Source: Rhodopseudomonas sp. AAP120
Lineage (GTDB): Bacteria; Pseudomonadota; Alphaproteobacteria; Rhizobiales; Xanthobacteraceae
Reading direction: 5' to 3'
Assembly: GCF_001295845.1 (NCBI RefSeq)
Contig: NZ_LJIC01000170.1
Span: forward strand, 1-64,000
Length of the DNA stretch: 64,000 nucleotides
Each line of letters opens with the position of its first letter. Positions within the stretch are counted from its first letter, which is position 1. Shown here piece by piece: positions 1-10,731 of this stretch. The translations under genes were made by a program, and so were the position numbers. The notes below the pieces were generated by a model, which saw only the letters and a program-made list of their open reading frames with translations, made no database searches and was not told the DNA's origin.

Positions 1-47
1 GCCTCCGCAACGCCGAGAGTCACTGCCCGCGTCGCCCCTCACCCCGA

Positions 48-75
48 CCCTCTCCCCGCAAGAGCGGGGCGAGGG
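48..75. repeat. Palindromic intergenic repeat
   Basis: A 12-base stem (48-59 with 64-75, one mismatch) closes a four-base loop in the text CCCTCTCCCCGC AAGA GCGGGGCGAGGG. From general knowledge, this G+C-rich palindrome is common between genes in Bradyrhizobium and Rhodopseudomonas. It lies just downstream of the stop of the minus-strand metallo-beta-lactamase gene, so it may also act as a transcript end, although no T-tract follows on either side. Confidence 0.6.
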
Positions 76-126
76 AGCCCGCTGTGCCTCGCGGATGGGT
101 CGCCTCAACATACGGGAGCCAGCGCA

Positions 127-1098
127 TCAAAACTGCCAGTTCGCCGGCACCCAGGCGTAGCCAGCTTCGGTTTTCAGCATTCGGCCGAGGCCTGGAAACG
201 GGTAGTGAAAGCCCAGCACCAGTAGCTTGTCGGCTGCGGCGCGGTCGAAGATTCGGCGGCGGGACTGCAACGCGGTCTCCTGATCGCGGTCGGGACCCGG
301 TCGCCACGGCCGATCAACGTTGATGATCGGGTGGTAAGCGAGGTCGGCGGTGAGCAGGAGCTCGTCCGATCCGGAGTGCACCAGGAACGCCGCCATGCCG
401 GGCGTATGGCCGACCGCCGGCAGCGTCGCGAGGCCCGGCACGATCTCGGCGCCGGCGCGGTACAGCACGACATCGGACGCGACCGGCTCGACGCTGCGCT
501 TGACCGCCGCGGCGAAGCGGCGGCGAAATTCGTCGCTGACGGGCAAATACGATAGGTCGGGCTCGCCGCGGACGAAGAACTCCCAGTCGGCTTCCGGCAC
601 ATAGACGGTCGCGCGCGGAAAGGCCTTGCCGCCCTCGGCGTTGCACAGATTGCCGACATGATCGGGATGAGTGTGCGAGATCACCACGGTGTCGATGTCG
701 TCGGGTTGCAGCCCGATCGCCGCAAGGTTCGCAAATAACCGGCCGCCGTTCGGGCCCATCGTCTGCGCAGCGCCGGCTTCGATCAGGATGCGACGGCCGC
801 CGGTCTCGATCAGCAGGGTGTTGAGGTTGAGCGTCATCGTATCGGTCGGCAGGAACGCCTGTCGCAGCACGTCGCGTAGTTCGGCCTCGGGTGCGTCGTT
901 GGCATAGACGCTGGGCGGACCGCTGAGCAGGCCGTCGCTCAGCACGGTCGCCTGGATGTCACCGACATGGAAGCGATAGGCGGCGGCGTTGCGGACCATC
1001 GGCGGCGCCTTGGCGCAGGTGGCGCCGCTGATCTGCAGCGCCGGGCCGGCCGCAGCCGCCAGCATCAGGCGCCGTCGGCTGATCGCGAATTTGGTCAT
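127..1098 (-). CDS. Exported metallo-beta-lactamase-fold hydrolase
   Basis: A 323-residue protein of the metallo-beta-lactamase superfamily. The metal-binding motif HTHPDH is at residues 142-147 with a further His in VGHTPGM near 230, so a dinuclear Zn-type active site is likely. The N-terminus carries a twin-arginine-like signal (SRRRLM followed by an Ala-rich hydrophobic stretch), indicating export to the periplasm. The substrate is unknown; relatives include quorum-quenching lactonases, sulfatases and general hydrolases. It is divergent from a LysR-type regulator 133 bases away, which probably controls it. The ATG at 1096-1098 is the natural start because it places the Tat motif at the N-terminus. 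Confidence 0.85.
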   Translation of the reverse strand: MTKFAISRRRLMLAAAAGPALQISGATCAKAPPMVRNAAAYRFHVGDIQATVLSDGLLSGPPSVYANDAPEAELRDVLRQAFLPTDTMTLNLNTLLIETGGRRILIEAGAAQTMGPNGGRLFANLAAIGLQPDDIDTVVISHTHPDHVGNLCNAEGGKAFPRATVYVPEADWEFFVRGEPDLSYLPVSDEFRRRFAAAVKRSVEPVASDVVLYRAGAEIVPGLATLPAVGHTPGMAAFLVHSGSDELLLTADLAYHPIINVDRPWRPGPDRDQETALQSRRRIFDRAAADKLLVLGFHYPFPGLGRMLKTEAGYAWVPANWQF

Positions 1099-1231
1099 GC
1101 GGGTCCTTTTCTTTCTTCGCCCGGCATCGGCAATGCAGCCGGCTGGATGTAAGCCGGCACCCGTCTTGCAGAAGGCGGAGCTTGCGAATAATCGTTTTCC
1201 TTCTGGCGAATAACGCGAGCGGGGACCGAGC

Positions 1232-2167
1232 TTGCCGTCCGACGAGAACCTCTACGGCGTCGATCTCAATCTGCTGGTGGTGCTGCGGACCCTTCTGGAG
1301 ACGCGCAGCGTCACTAAGACCGCGCAGCAGAGCGGGATGAGTCAGCCCGCGGTGAGCCGGGCGCTCGCCAGGCTGCGCGAACTGTTCGGCGACGCCTTGC
1401 TGGTCAAAGCCGGCACCGTGATGCGGCCGACGGCGCGCGGCAGCCAGTTGCTCGAGCCGGTGCAGAAGGCGCTCGCCGGTGTCGCCGACGTGCTGGCGGC
1501 GCGGCCTGCGTTTGATCCGGCGCGCTCCGAGCGGGTGTTCAGGATCGCCACCACCGACTACGGCGCAACCGTGATCTTGCCGCGGCTCGCCGGCCTGATC
1601 GGGGCCGAGGCGCCAAAGGCGAGTGTCGAGATCGTTCCGGTCGGCGGCCAGACCTTCAAGGATCTCGGCGAGACCAATGTCGACTTGGCACTGTACAGCG
1701 ATAATCCCGTGCCGCCGCATCTGCACACCCGCGATCTGTTTCGCGAGACGTTCGCTTGCCTGCTGCGCGCCGGCCATCCGGCGCTGGGCGGTGCGGAGCG
1801 GGGCCGCCTCACGCTGGCGGACTACGTCGCGGCCTCGCACATCCTGGTGTCGATCGTTGGTGGCGGCCCGGGCACGGTGGACAATGCCCTCGCGCTGATC
1901 GGCCGGTCGCGACACATCGCCGTGCGGATCCCGTATTTCGCGACGGCGGCGCTGGTAGCGGCGAGTTCGGATCTGGTGCTGACGATTCCGCGCCGCGCCG
2001 CTGAGAATTTTTCCGATGACAGCAGGCTGCGCGTGGTCGAGCCGCCGCTCGAGTTGCCGAACTTCGGCTATCGCATGGTTTGGCACGAGCGGGTTCACGC
2101 CGAGCCCGATCACGCCTGGCTGCGGCGGCAGATCCTGAGGGCCGTCCGGTTGGAGGAGACGACCTAA
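1232..2167 (+). CDS. LysR-family transcriptional regulator
   Basis: 311 residues with a TTG start. The N-terminal winged helix-turn-helix is clear (LNLLVVLRTLLETRSVTKTAQ, then GMSQPAVSRALARLRELFGDALLVK), followed by a periplasmic-binding-protein-like effector domain. Length and architecture are normal for LysR regulators. It is divergent from the metallo-beta-lactamase gene, the usual arrangement for a LysR activator and its target, so the 133-base intergenic space is the likely operator. The effector cannot be told from sequence. A GTG or ATG start is not available near the conserved N-terminus, so TTG at 1232 is accepted. Confidence 0.9.
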   Translation: MPSDENLYGVDLNLLVVLRTLLETRSVTKTAQQSGMSQPAVSRALARLRELFGDALLVKAGTVMRPTARGSQLLEPVQKALAGVADVLAARPAFDPARSERVFRIATTDYGATVILPRLAGLIGAEAPKASVEIVPVGGQTFKDLGETNVDLALYSDNPVPPHLHTRDLFRETFACLLRAGHPALGGAERGRLTLADYVAASHILVSIVGGGPGTVDNALALIGRSRHIAVRIPYFATAALVAASSDLVLTIPRRAAENFSDDSRLRVVEPPLELPNFGYRMVWHERVHAEPDHAWLRRQILRAVRLEETT

Positions 2168-2265
2168 ACCGGCCGCACGACTTGCGTTCGCGGCGGTTCT
2201 GGCTTCTCTGATGATTGAGACAGCCCGATCGGCGAGCCATGCCGATCCCAATGCCTACGGTGAAC

Positions 2266-3234
2266 ATGTCCGGTGAAGACGATCTGATCGCCCGTTACTT
2301 CAAGCCGCTGGCGACCGATCCGGGGGCGCGGGGGCTGGTGGATGATGCGGCGGTGCTGGCGGCATCCGGCAGCGATCTGGTGCTGACCACCGACGCGATT
2401 GTCGAGGGCGTGCATTATCTGCCCGATGATCCGCCGGCGGCGATCGCCCGCAAGGCGCTGCGGGTCAATCTGTCCGATCTCGCCGCCAAGGGGGCGACGC
2501 CGGCCGGCTTCCTGCTGACGCTGGCGCTGCGCAACGCCGACGAGTCGTTCCTTGCCCCCTTTGCCGAGGCGCTCGGTCAGGACGCCGCTGCCTATGGCTG
2601 TCCGTTGCTCGGCGGCGACACCGTCTCGACCCCGGGGCCGATGATGATCTCGGTCACTGCACTCGGCCGCGTGCCGGCCGGCGCGATGGTCCGGCGCGAT
2701 GCGCTGCGGCCGGGCGACACCATCGTGGTCACGGGCACGATCGGCGATGCCGCGCTGGGGCTCGATCTGCTGCTCGGGCGAACGACGGCGACCACCGCGC
2801 GGGATCGCGACTTCTTGATCGGGCGCTACCGCGAGCCGCAGCCCCGCTCGGCACTCGCCGAGACGGTGCGTCGGCACGCTCGGGCCGCGATGGATATCTC
2901 CGACGGCCTCGCCGGCGACCTTGCCAAGATGTGCGCCGCGTCCGGCGTCACCGCCACGCTCGAGGCCGCTGCCGTCCCGCTGTCATCCGCGGCGCGTACA
3001 ATGATCGGCAACGGTGCTGCTGCACTGCAACGCATTCTCAGCGGTGGCGATGATTACGAACTACTTTGCGGCATCGCGGCGGATCAGCTCGACGCATTTC
3101 TTGCTGCGGCGCAGCGATCAGCAGTTCCGGCTGCGGTGATCGGCACTGCAGCAGACGGAACTGCTGCACCGCGATGGCTCGATGCGAATGGTTGTGAAGT
3201 CTCGCTGACAGCTTTGTCTTACAGTCATTTCTGA
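2266..3234 (+). CDS. thiL: Thiamine-monophosphate kinase
   Basis: 322 residues when started at the ATG at 2266 (MSGEDDLIARYF), which matches the usual ThiL N-terminus; in-frame ATGs at 2239 and 2251 and a TTG at 2215 would add up to 17 residues. ThiL phosphorylates thiamine monophosphate to the diphosphate cofactor. Supporting motifs are VDDAAVL near residue 25 (metal/ATP site), the GGDT segment, the MDISDGLAGDL segment and the late SGGDDYELL motif. The usual nusB neighbour is not visible here; the preceding gene is a LysR regulator. Next downstream is hppA after a 229-base leader. Confidence 0.9.
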   Translation: MSGEDDLIARYFKPLATDPGARGLVDDAAVLAASGSDLVLTTDAIVEGVHYLPDDPPAAIARKALRVNLSDLAAKGATPAGFLLTLALRNADESFLAPFAEALGQDAAAYGCPLLGGDTVSTPGPMMISVTALGRVPAGAMVRRDALRPGDTIVVTGTIGDAALGLDLLLGRTTATTARDRDFLIGRYREPQPRSALAETVRRHARAAMDISDGLAGDLAKMCAASGVTATLEAAAVPLSSAARTMIGNGAAALQRILSGGDDYELLCGIAADQLDAFLAAAQRSAVPAAVIGTAADGTAAPRWLDANGCEVSLTALSYSHF

Positions 3235-3463
3235 TGCTTAGTGACAGGTAATCGCCGGCCTCAGGATCATCTGGAATTGGTCCGAGGCTGCGGGAAAAGC
3301 CCACGTTAGTCCCTTCGCAGCGATTGCGGAGCACCCGTGATTGCGGCAAGGTTCGCCCCGATTTGAGGCTGCCCCGGGAAGAGGGCAGGCCATCTTGTTG
3401 CGCGCCCGCATCGCTCCCGCGATGCAGGCACGGGGGTGAAACTCGGGACTGAGGCATCAGGGA

Positions 3464-5584
<2,121 letters not shown>

Positions 5585-5612
5585 CGCGGCGGAGAAGCTG
5601 GTCTGAATGAAG

Positions 5613-5639
5613 CCCCGCGGTGCGAGCCGCGGGGTTTTT
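5613..5639 (+). terminator. Rho-independent terminator after hppA
   Basis: An 8-bp perfect G+C stem CCCCGCGG (5613-5620) pairs with CCGCGGGG (5627-5634) across a six-base loop and runs into TTTTT (5635-5639). It begins 28 bases after the hppA stop. Confidence 0.9.
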
Positions 5640-5745
5640 GTTTGGTCTGCGGTGCCCACCCGCGATAGACTAAGTTATTGCCGATAAGTCCGGCCCATAT
5701 TTCAGTGGGCAGATCGACCAAGTTTTTTCGATGTAGGAGCATTCT

Positions 5746-6492
5746 ATGAATGTATTCGGCGCATTCACCTTCGGCGCGCTTATCAAGACATTTCTCCCTG
5801 GGTTTGTTTGGCTGGCTGCCATTGTTCTCGGGGAAACACAACTCGCGCCTTGGTTCGGTTGGCCATCATGGGGCAACTACGTCATCGCCGCCAACAACCA
5901 GACGCTCGCGACCGTGTTAGCGGTGCCACTCTCAATCCTGCTCGGGCTCGGGTCGAATATCTTGGTCTTCATGGGAATTAACGATCGTCTGGTGCGCAAA
6001 CCCATGCGCATGACCAAAGAGCCGTTGTTCGAACTCTACGATGAGTTATCTGCCTTGCTGCGGGCCAGATGCTGGTCTGCAATCAATTGCATCGATGCTT
6101 CACATGCTGGCGCTTTCAGGGACAGTATCGACCCGGAGCAACTGCTGCTGCACAGGGTCGGCGTCAACACGATCGGGTATGTTCGCGAGCAATATTGGTT
6201 TCATTTGGAATTTCAGATGAACCTTTGGTTGTCGATAACGATCTTTTCCGCGGCATTTTGCGGCTATTTGATCGGGTCACATGCACCGACTCGTGCCATT
6301 GTGATCGTCGGCTTCTACGCTGGCGCGAGCTGGGTTCTCATTTCAGCCGCACGCAAGAACTACTGTCGTCACACCGAAAAGATGGCTAGCATGATGGCAG
6401 CCGTACTGGCCGGAACCGACAAGGATCCGACACCCGCACCGCGGGGCTGGTTCACGCCGGAGGTCGTATCTAAGTTCAACAAGCACGCCTAG
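5746..6492 (+). CDS. Membrane protein of unknown function
   Basis: 248 residues, not recognised. A good ribosome-binding site (AGGAG, 9 bases upstream) supports the ATG at 5746. Hydrophobic segments near residues 10-30, 52-76, 155-175 and 183-203 suggest four membrane spans, with a soluble loop of about 75 residues between spans 2 and 3 and a polar C-terminal tail. Codon choice is noticeably less G+C-biased than in thiL or hppA (for example TTT, ATT and TTG codons), which could mean recent acquisition. It is followed after 9 bases by a HAD phosphatase, so the two may be co-transcribed. Confidence 0.7.
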   Translation: MNVFGAFTFGALIKTFLPGFVWLAAIVLGETQLAPWFGWPSWGNYVIAANNQTLATVLAVPLSILLGLGSNILVFMGINDRLVRKPMRMTKEPLFELYDELSALLRARCWSAINCIDASHAGAFRDSIDPEQLLLHRVGVNTIGYVREQYWFHLEFQMNLWLSITIFSAAFCGYLIGSHAPTRAIVIVGFYAGASWVLISAARKNYCRHTEKMASMMAAVLAGTDKDPTPAPRGWFTPEVVSKFNKHA

Positions 6493-6501
6493 GCCAATGC
6501 A

Positions 6502-7185
6502 ATGAAAGCATTTTTCTTCGACCTCGACGGCACGCTGACGAACTCGCGGGAGGGGTTGCACGACTCATTTCGCGCTGCGCTCACGGCGATCGGCGTCGCG
6601 CCGCTCGCTGAGGCAGAACTTGATCTCTTCCTCGGCACGCCGCTCCCCGAGATGTTCCGTACCTTGAAGCCGGAGATCAGATCGAACGAGATCGCCGCCG
6701 GCATCGATGCTTTCCGCGACTACTACGAAGCGCACGGTATCCGTCAGAACGAGGCTTATCCTGGAGTGCGGGAGATGCTGCAGGCGCTCAGTAGCAAGGT
6801 CATTCCGGTCTGGGTCGTCACCTCTAAGCCGCAGTCCTATGCCGAGCGCGTGGTCCGCGATCTCGGCTTCGCCGATCTCGTGACCGACGTTGTCGGCGCG
6901 GGACTCGAAGAGTTGGACACCAAGACCGACCTGGTGAGGCGCGCGCTGGACGAGGCAGGCGTTTCGCCAGAAGATGCTGTGATGGTCGGAGACCGACGTT
7001 ACGATATCGAAGGCGCCAAAGCCAACGGTGTCATCGCTGTCGGCGTGGCCTGGGGCTACGGGACTCGGGAAGAACTGAGGTCCGCTGGCTGCGATTATCT
7101 GGTCGATTCGGTCAAGGAATTCTGTCACCTCTTCATTGATCAGTCCGTGGTGCTCAGCACCAGGACCGCCGCTGCGGCCTGCTGA
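6502..7185 (+). CDS. HAD-superfamily phosphatase, phosphoglycolate phosphatase-like
   Basis: 227 residues of the haloacid-dehalogenase family. Motif I is FFDLDGTLTNS at residues 4-14 with the nucleophile Asp6 and general acid Asp8; motif II is VVTSK near 107; motif IV is MVGDRRYDIEGAKANG near 160. A helical cap lies between residues 15 and 90. This is the Gph/PgmB-like branch, whose members act on phosphoglycolate, hexose phosphates or nucleotides; the substrate is not decidable. It starts 9 bases after the upstream membrane protein gene. Confidence 0.85.
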   Translation: MKAFFFDLDGTLTNSREGLHDSFRAALTAIGVAPLAEAELDLFLGTPLPEMFRTLKPEIRSNEIAAGIDAFRDYYEAHGIRQNEAYPGVREMLQALSSKVIPVWVVTSKPQSYAERVVRDLGFADLVTDVVGAGLEELDTKTDLVRRALDEAGVSPEDAVMVGDRRYDIEGAKANGVIAVGVAWGYGTREELRSAGCDYLVDSVKEFCHLFIDQSVVLSTRTAAAAC

Positions 7186-7306
7186 GTCGGATCGCGCGTC
7201 CGAAGCAACCGCCTCCACCACGTGGTGAATGGCACGTGGGCGGCCGCAATTGAACCTCTCGGAACCCGGCGCGTTAGCGGTGGCCAACTTTCGAGAGGAT
7301 GATCAG

Positions 7307-7549
7307 ATGAGCGGCGTGAGCGGAATCAAAGAGCACATGGAAGTCATCGGCGCCGACGGCGTACATGTCGGCACCGTCGACAAGGTCGAGGGCGACCGCA
7401 TCAAGCTGACCAAGAAGGACAGCGGCGAGGGTAGCCACAAGGGCCATCATCACTTCATCGACGGCGGCCTGGTGGCCGAGGTTGAAGGTGACAAGGTGCG
7501 GCTGTCGGCCAATGCCAATGTGGCGGTGTCGATGGAGCAGGAGAAGTAG
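7307..7549 (+). CDS. DUF2171-type small protein
   Basis: 80 residues starting at the ATG at 7307 behind AGAGGATGA; a longer frame from 7229 has no better support. The sequence MEVIGADGVHVGTVD...DRIKLTKKDS with a His-rich turn (KGHHHF) is typical of the DUF2171/PRC-barrel-like small proteins of alphaproteobacteria, which are often stress-induced. Function unknown. A terminator follows at 7593. Confidence 0.8.
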   Translation: MSGVSGIKEHMEVIGADGVHVGTVDKVEGDRIKLTKKDSGEGSHKGHHHFIDGGLVAEVEGDKVRLSANANVAVSMEQEK

Positions 7550-7592
7550 GCGGCGGTTGTTTGTGGCCGGCAAGGCCGATACGCCATCAAAG

Positions 7593-7617
7593 CCCCGCGG
7601 CCAAAGCCGCGGGGTTT
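7593..7617 (+). terminator. Hairpin terminator after the DUF2171 gene
   Basis: CCCCGCGG (7593-7600) pairs with CCGCGGGG (7607-7614) across the loop CCAAAG, followed by TTTGT. The stem is identical to the one after hppA, although the T-run is shorter. Confidence 0.75.
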
Positions 7618-7685
7618 GTCATTTCGAAGCCGGGCCACGGGACGCGGCACGCCCTTGCGCGGCGGCACGAACCGTGGATGTGTGG

Positions 7686-7746
7686 CTCGTCCTTCGAGGC
7701 GTCCGGTCTCGCTCGGCAAGCGAAGCCGGACGCCTCGGGATGAGGC
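7686..7746. repeat. Rhizobiales REP-like palindrome
   Basis: Arms CGAGGCGTCCGG (7695-7706) and CCGGACGCCTCG (7726-7737) are perfect inverted copies around a 19-base loop, within the flanks CGTCCTT and GGATGAGG. The flank-plus-palindrome design matches a repeat family abundant in Bradyrhizobium and Rhodopseudomonas intergenic regions. It lies between two short genes. Confidence 0.75.
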
Positions 7747-7800
7747 CGTGCTTGAGGCATGGCCAGCCAACCGGCGCGAAACGTCTGTAAGGAGCCTCCA

Positions 7801-7956
7801 ATGTCGCTGTCATCCGCCAAGAACTACGCGCTGCGCGCCGCCAAAGCGCAGGATCAGAAGGAGGCGATCGAGCTGTTGTCGAAGGCGATTTTGGAGCTGG
7901 CGAGTTCGATCGAGACCACAGACGCCAAGATCAAGAAGATGAACAAAACGGGCTGA
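7801..7956 (+). CDS. Small conserved-type hypothetical protein
   Basis: 51 residues from ATG at 7801, with a strong AAGGAG ribosome-binding site 7 bases upstream. The in-frame start at 7759 lacks such a site and falls close to the REP element. The sequence is helical and charged (SSAKNYALRAAKAQDQKEAIELLSKAILELASSIE), reminiscent of a single TPR-like helical hairpin, and ends in a Lys-rich tail. Function unknown. The alpha/beta hydrolase gene begins 3 bases after its stop, so they form one transcript. Confidence 0.7.
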   Translation: MSLSSAKNYALRAAKAQDQKEAIELLSKAILELASSIETTDAKIKKMNKTG

Positions 7957-7959
7957 GCG

Positions 7960-8829
7960 ATGACGGCCGCGATCCGCACCACGACGCTTGCCGCCAACGG
8001 CCTCAGCTTCGCCATCGATGAAGCCGGCGAGGGCGACACCATGGCGCTGCTGTTGCACGGCTTTCCTGAAGCGCGGCAGTCGTGGGCGCGGCAGCTGCCG
8101 TTTCTGGCCGGGCTCGGTTGGCATGCGGTGGCGCCGGATCTGCGCGGCTATGGCGGCTCGTCGCGGCCGACCGGGAAAGCGGCTTATCACCTCGATCATC
8201 TCACCGACGACGTCGCCGCATTGTTCGCGGCGCTCGGCGGCCGGCGCAGGATCCTGATCGGGCATGATTGGGGCGGGGTGATCGCGTGGCAGACGGCCCT
8301 GCGCGGCAAGGTCGCGCTCGACGGGCTGGTCATCCTCAACGCGCCGCATCCCGACGTGTTCGCCCGGGTGCTGGCGGACGGCTGGGCGCAGAAGCGCAAG
8401 TCCTGGTACGTGGCGTTCTTCCAGTTGCCGTGGCTGCCGGAATGGCTGATGACGCGCGAACTCGGCAAGCCGCTCGCGCAGATGTTTCGCCAGCACAGCG
8501 ACAAGATCACCGACGCGCAGATCGAGATTTATCGCCGCAACGCGATCGCGCCAGGCGCGGCGACCGCGATGATCAATTACTACCGGGCCAACTTCCCGGT
8601 GCTAGAGCGCGGCGCCGGCACGCATGCGAAGTTGGCGGTGCCGACCTTGATGATCTGGGGCGAGGACGATCTCGCGCTCGGCATCGCGCTGACCCGCGGC
8701 AATGAACAGTACGTCGCCGACTTCACCCTGCGCACGCTGCCCGGCGTCTCGCATTGGGTGCAGCAGGACGCGCCGGACCGGGTGAACGAGCTGATTGCGG
8801 AATGGGCGCGGGCGAAACGGCTGGCGTGA
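7960..8829 (+). CDS. Alpha/beta hydrolase, epoxide-hydrolase/haloalkane-dehalogenase type
   Basis: 289 residues. The oxyanion motif HGFPE is at 33-37, the nucleophile elbow GHDWGG at 101-106 with Asp103 as nucleophile, an acidic residue in WGEDD near 235, and the catalytic His in GVSHWVQQ near 264. The Asp nucleophile and HGFP motif indicate an epoxide hydrolase or dehalogenase-like enzyme instead of a serine esterase. A cap domain lies around 130-215. No signal peptide, so cytoplasmic. It follows a small gene by 3 bases. Confidence 0.85.
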   Translation: MTAAIRTTTLAANGLSFAIDEAGEGDTMALLLHGFPEARQSWARQLPFLAGLGWHAVAPDLRGYGGSSRPTGKAAYHLDHLTDDVAALFAALGGRRRILIGHDWGGVIAWQTALRGKVALDGLVILNAPHPDVFARVLADGWAQKRKSWYVAFFQLPWLPEWLMTRELGKPLAQMFRQHSDKITDAQIEIYRRNAIAPGAATAMINYYRANFPVLERGAGTHAKLAVPTLMIWGEDDLALGIALTRGNEQYVADFTLRTLPGVSHWVQQDAPDRVNELIAEWARAKRLA

Positions 8830-8868
8830 AGCCGAGGCTGTTGCACGCTCAGATTCGCGAGTTGGACC

Positions 8869-8988
8869 CCGTCATTGTGAGCGTAGCGAAGCAATCCAGA
8901 GGCTTCGTGCACTGAGCTGGATTGCTTCGTCGCGGAGCCTGTGCTCGGAGGCGCGAAGCGCCGATCCGGGTGCTCCTCACAATGACGG
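8869..8988. repeat. Nested palindromic intergenic repeat
   Basis: Outer arms CCGTCATTGTGA (8869-8880) and TCACAATGACGG (8977-8988) enclose inner arms CGAAGCAATCCAG (8887-8899) and CTGGATTGCTTCG (8917-8929). Both pairs are perfect. This CGTCATT...GAAGCAATCC design is a well-known family of intergenic repeats in Bradyrhizobium and relatives. It separates the convergent hydrolase and TctC-type genes and could form a very stable bidirectional hairpin. Confidence 0.85.
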
Positions 8989-9048
8989 CACGCGGAGCTT
9001 GCCCGTTGCGGGCAACGCCGAGCATCGCGTTCGTCGAACTCACCCCGG

Positions 9049-10044
9049 CTACTTCACCTCCATCTGCAATCCCTCGCGGTCGATGATGCCCTTGAACTTG
9101 GCGGTTTCGGCTTCGACGAACTGCTGGAATTGTTGCGGCGTGCCGTAGTCGGCGCGGGCGCCCATGGCGGCGATGTTCTTTTTGACGTCGTCGCGGGCGA
9201 GCACCAGCCTGATCTGCTGGTTAAGCGCCGTGACGATTTCGGGCGAGGCTCCCTTCGGCAGGAAGACGCCGAACCAGGACGACACGTCGAACTTGTCGAG
9301 CTCCGGCGCGCTTTCGCGCACGGTCGGGAGCTGCGGGGCCTGATCACTGCGCTCGGCCGCGGTGACGGCGAGGCCGGTCAGCTTGCCGTCCTGCACCTGG
9401 GGCAGGCTGGGATAGAGATTGTCGAACAGCACCTGGATGTCGCCGGCGAGCGCGGCCTGCAGCGCGGGGCCGGCGCCGCGGAACGGCACGTGCGTCATCT
9501 TCAGCCCGGTAAGCTGCAAGAACCAGGCGCCGGTGAGATGCGGGCTCTGGCCGACGCCCGACGATCCGTAGGTGAGCTTGTCGGGGTTGGCCTTGAGGAA
9601 GGCGATCAGTTCGGGAATCGACTTCAGGCCGGTCGTCGGATGCGCCGCCACGATGTTGGGGATCCGGATCATGTTGGACACCGGCAGCAACTGATCGGGC
9701 TTGTAGCTGAGGTTCTTGAAAATGCTGTAGGCGATCGCGTTCGGCCCGGGATTGCCGACCAGGATGGTGTGGCCGTCACCTTTCTGCCGCGCCGCCTCCG
9801 CCGTGCCGATCGTGCCGCCGCCGCCGGAGCGATTCTCCACCACGATCGATTGGCCCCACGACGCCTGCAATTGCTGGCCGAGCAGCCGGCCCATGACGTC
9901 GGTCGAGCCGCCGGCCGAGGCGGGCACGATGATCCGGATGGTTTCGGTAGGGCGCCAGTCGCCGAGCGCGCGGCGGGGCAGGATGGCGGCGGCGGACAGC
10001 GCGGCGGCTCCGCCGAGTAGACGGCGGCGCGAGAGGTGGGTCAC
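9049..10044 (-). CDS. Tripartite tricarboxylate (TctC/Bug) family binding protein
   Basis: 331 residues. It has a Tat-type signal (LSRRRLLGG then Ala-rich), then the hallmark start of the mature domain (IRIIVPASAGGSTDVMGRLLGQQL) and VVENRSGGGGTIGT, characteristic of the Bug family. Such proteins bind carboxylates in the periplasm for TTT transporters. No TctA or TctB membrane genes are nearby, so this is an orphan receptor, as is common for Bug proteins. The ligand is unknown. Confidence 0.9.
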   Translation of the reverse strand: MTHLSRRRLLGGAAALSAAAILPRRALGDWRPTETIRIIVPASAGGSTDVMGRLLGQQLQASWGQSIVVENRSGGGGTIGTAEAARQKGDGHTILVGNPGPNAIAYSIFKNLSYKPDQLLPVSNMIRIPNIVAAHPTTGLKSIPELIAFLKANPDKLTYGSSGVGQSPHLTGAWFLQLTGLKMTHVPFRGAGPALQAALAGDIQVLFDNLYPSLPQVQDGKLTGLAVTAAERSDQAPQLPTVRESAPELDKFDVSSWFGVFLPKGASPEIVTALNQQIRLVLARDDVKKNIAAMGARADYGTPQQFQQFVEAETAKFKGIIDREGLQMEVK

Positions 10045-10156
10045 GGCGTTGGCTCCCTGAGTTTGTATTTTCAGGAAGCGTAGAGGCGGAAGCGTGCACC
10101 GGCAAGCGCCGCCCGGTCGCGGCGCTCGCGCATGGTCCGTCGGGCAACCGGCGCCG

Positions 10157-10633
10157 TCAGCGGAAGCTGATCAGCCTGAACAGCGGCGCCAGATAGCTCA
10201 TCTCCTGGCCGGAGGTCGGCGTGGTGCGGCTGATGAAGTCGAAGATCTTGCCGTCCTGCAGGCCGTAATTGGCGATGCGGCGGACCTGGCGGTTCTGGTC
10301 GAAATAGATCGCGATGACGCGCTGATCGACCACCTTCTGCGGCATGAACGCGACCGGTCGCTCGGAGCGCTGCGAAATGTAGTAGAACACTTCACCGTTC
10401 AGCGTGGCGACGGTGGAGGGGGTGCCCATCACGATCAGCACCTGGTCCTGGCTGGCGCCGATGGGAATCTGCTCGAGCGCGCCGGCCGGCAGGATGTAGC
10501 CCTTCTGGAATTGCTCCGAGGTGCAGGCCGACAGGCCGGCGCCGAGCAGTCCCAGCGCCAGCGCCGGACCGAGGCCACGACGGACCGCCGCGCGCAGGCC
10601 GCCGCGACGGCTTCGTTCGATCGAATGTCTCAT
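10157..10633 (-). CDS. bamE: Outer membrane protein assembly factor BamE
   Basis: 158 residues from the ATG at 10631-10633; an upstream in-frame ATG at 10732 would overlap the divergent gene and spoil the signal peptide. The N-terminus has a basic stretch, a hydrophobic core and a lipobox ending in LSAC, so it is an outer-membrane lipoprotein. The SmpA/OmlA domain follows: GYILPAGALEQIPIGASQDQVLIVMGTPS and VFYYISQ. BamE stabilises the BAM complex that inserts beta-barrel proteins. It is divergent from a respiratory chaperone gene. Confidence 0.9.
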   Translation of the reverse strand: MRHSIERSRRGGLRAAVRRGLGPALALGLLGAGLSACTSEQFQKGYILPAGALEQIPIGASQDQVLIVMGTPSTVATLNGEVFYYISQRSERPVAFMPQKVVDQRVIAIYFDQNRQVRRIANYGLQDGKIFDFISRTTPTSGQEMSYLAPLFRLISFR

Positions 10634-10731
10634 CCGAAAGCAGGCTCCATCCCCTTGCATCGCGCAAGGCGTTGACGTACCGGGCAGGCATTCGGATTGC
10701 AATCCCGAAGGGCCCGCGTCAGGAACCCGCA

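Noticed and set aside
959-2251. 430-codon minus-strand frame opposite the LysR gene
   Set aside because: It has a low-complexity Arg-rich composition typical of antisense frames in G+C-rich DNA, and covers a clear LysR gene.
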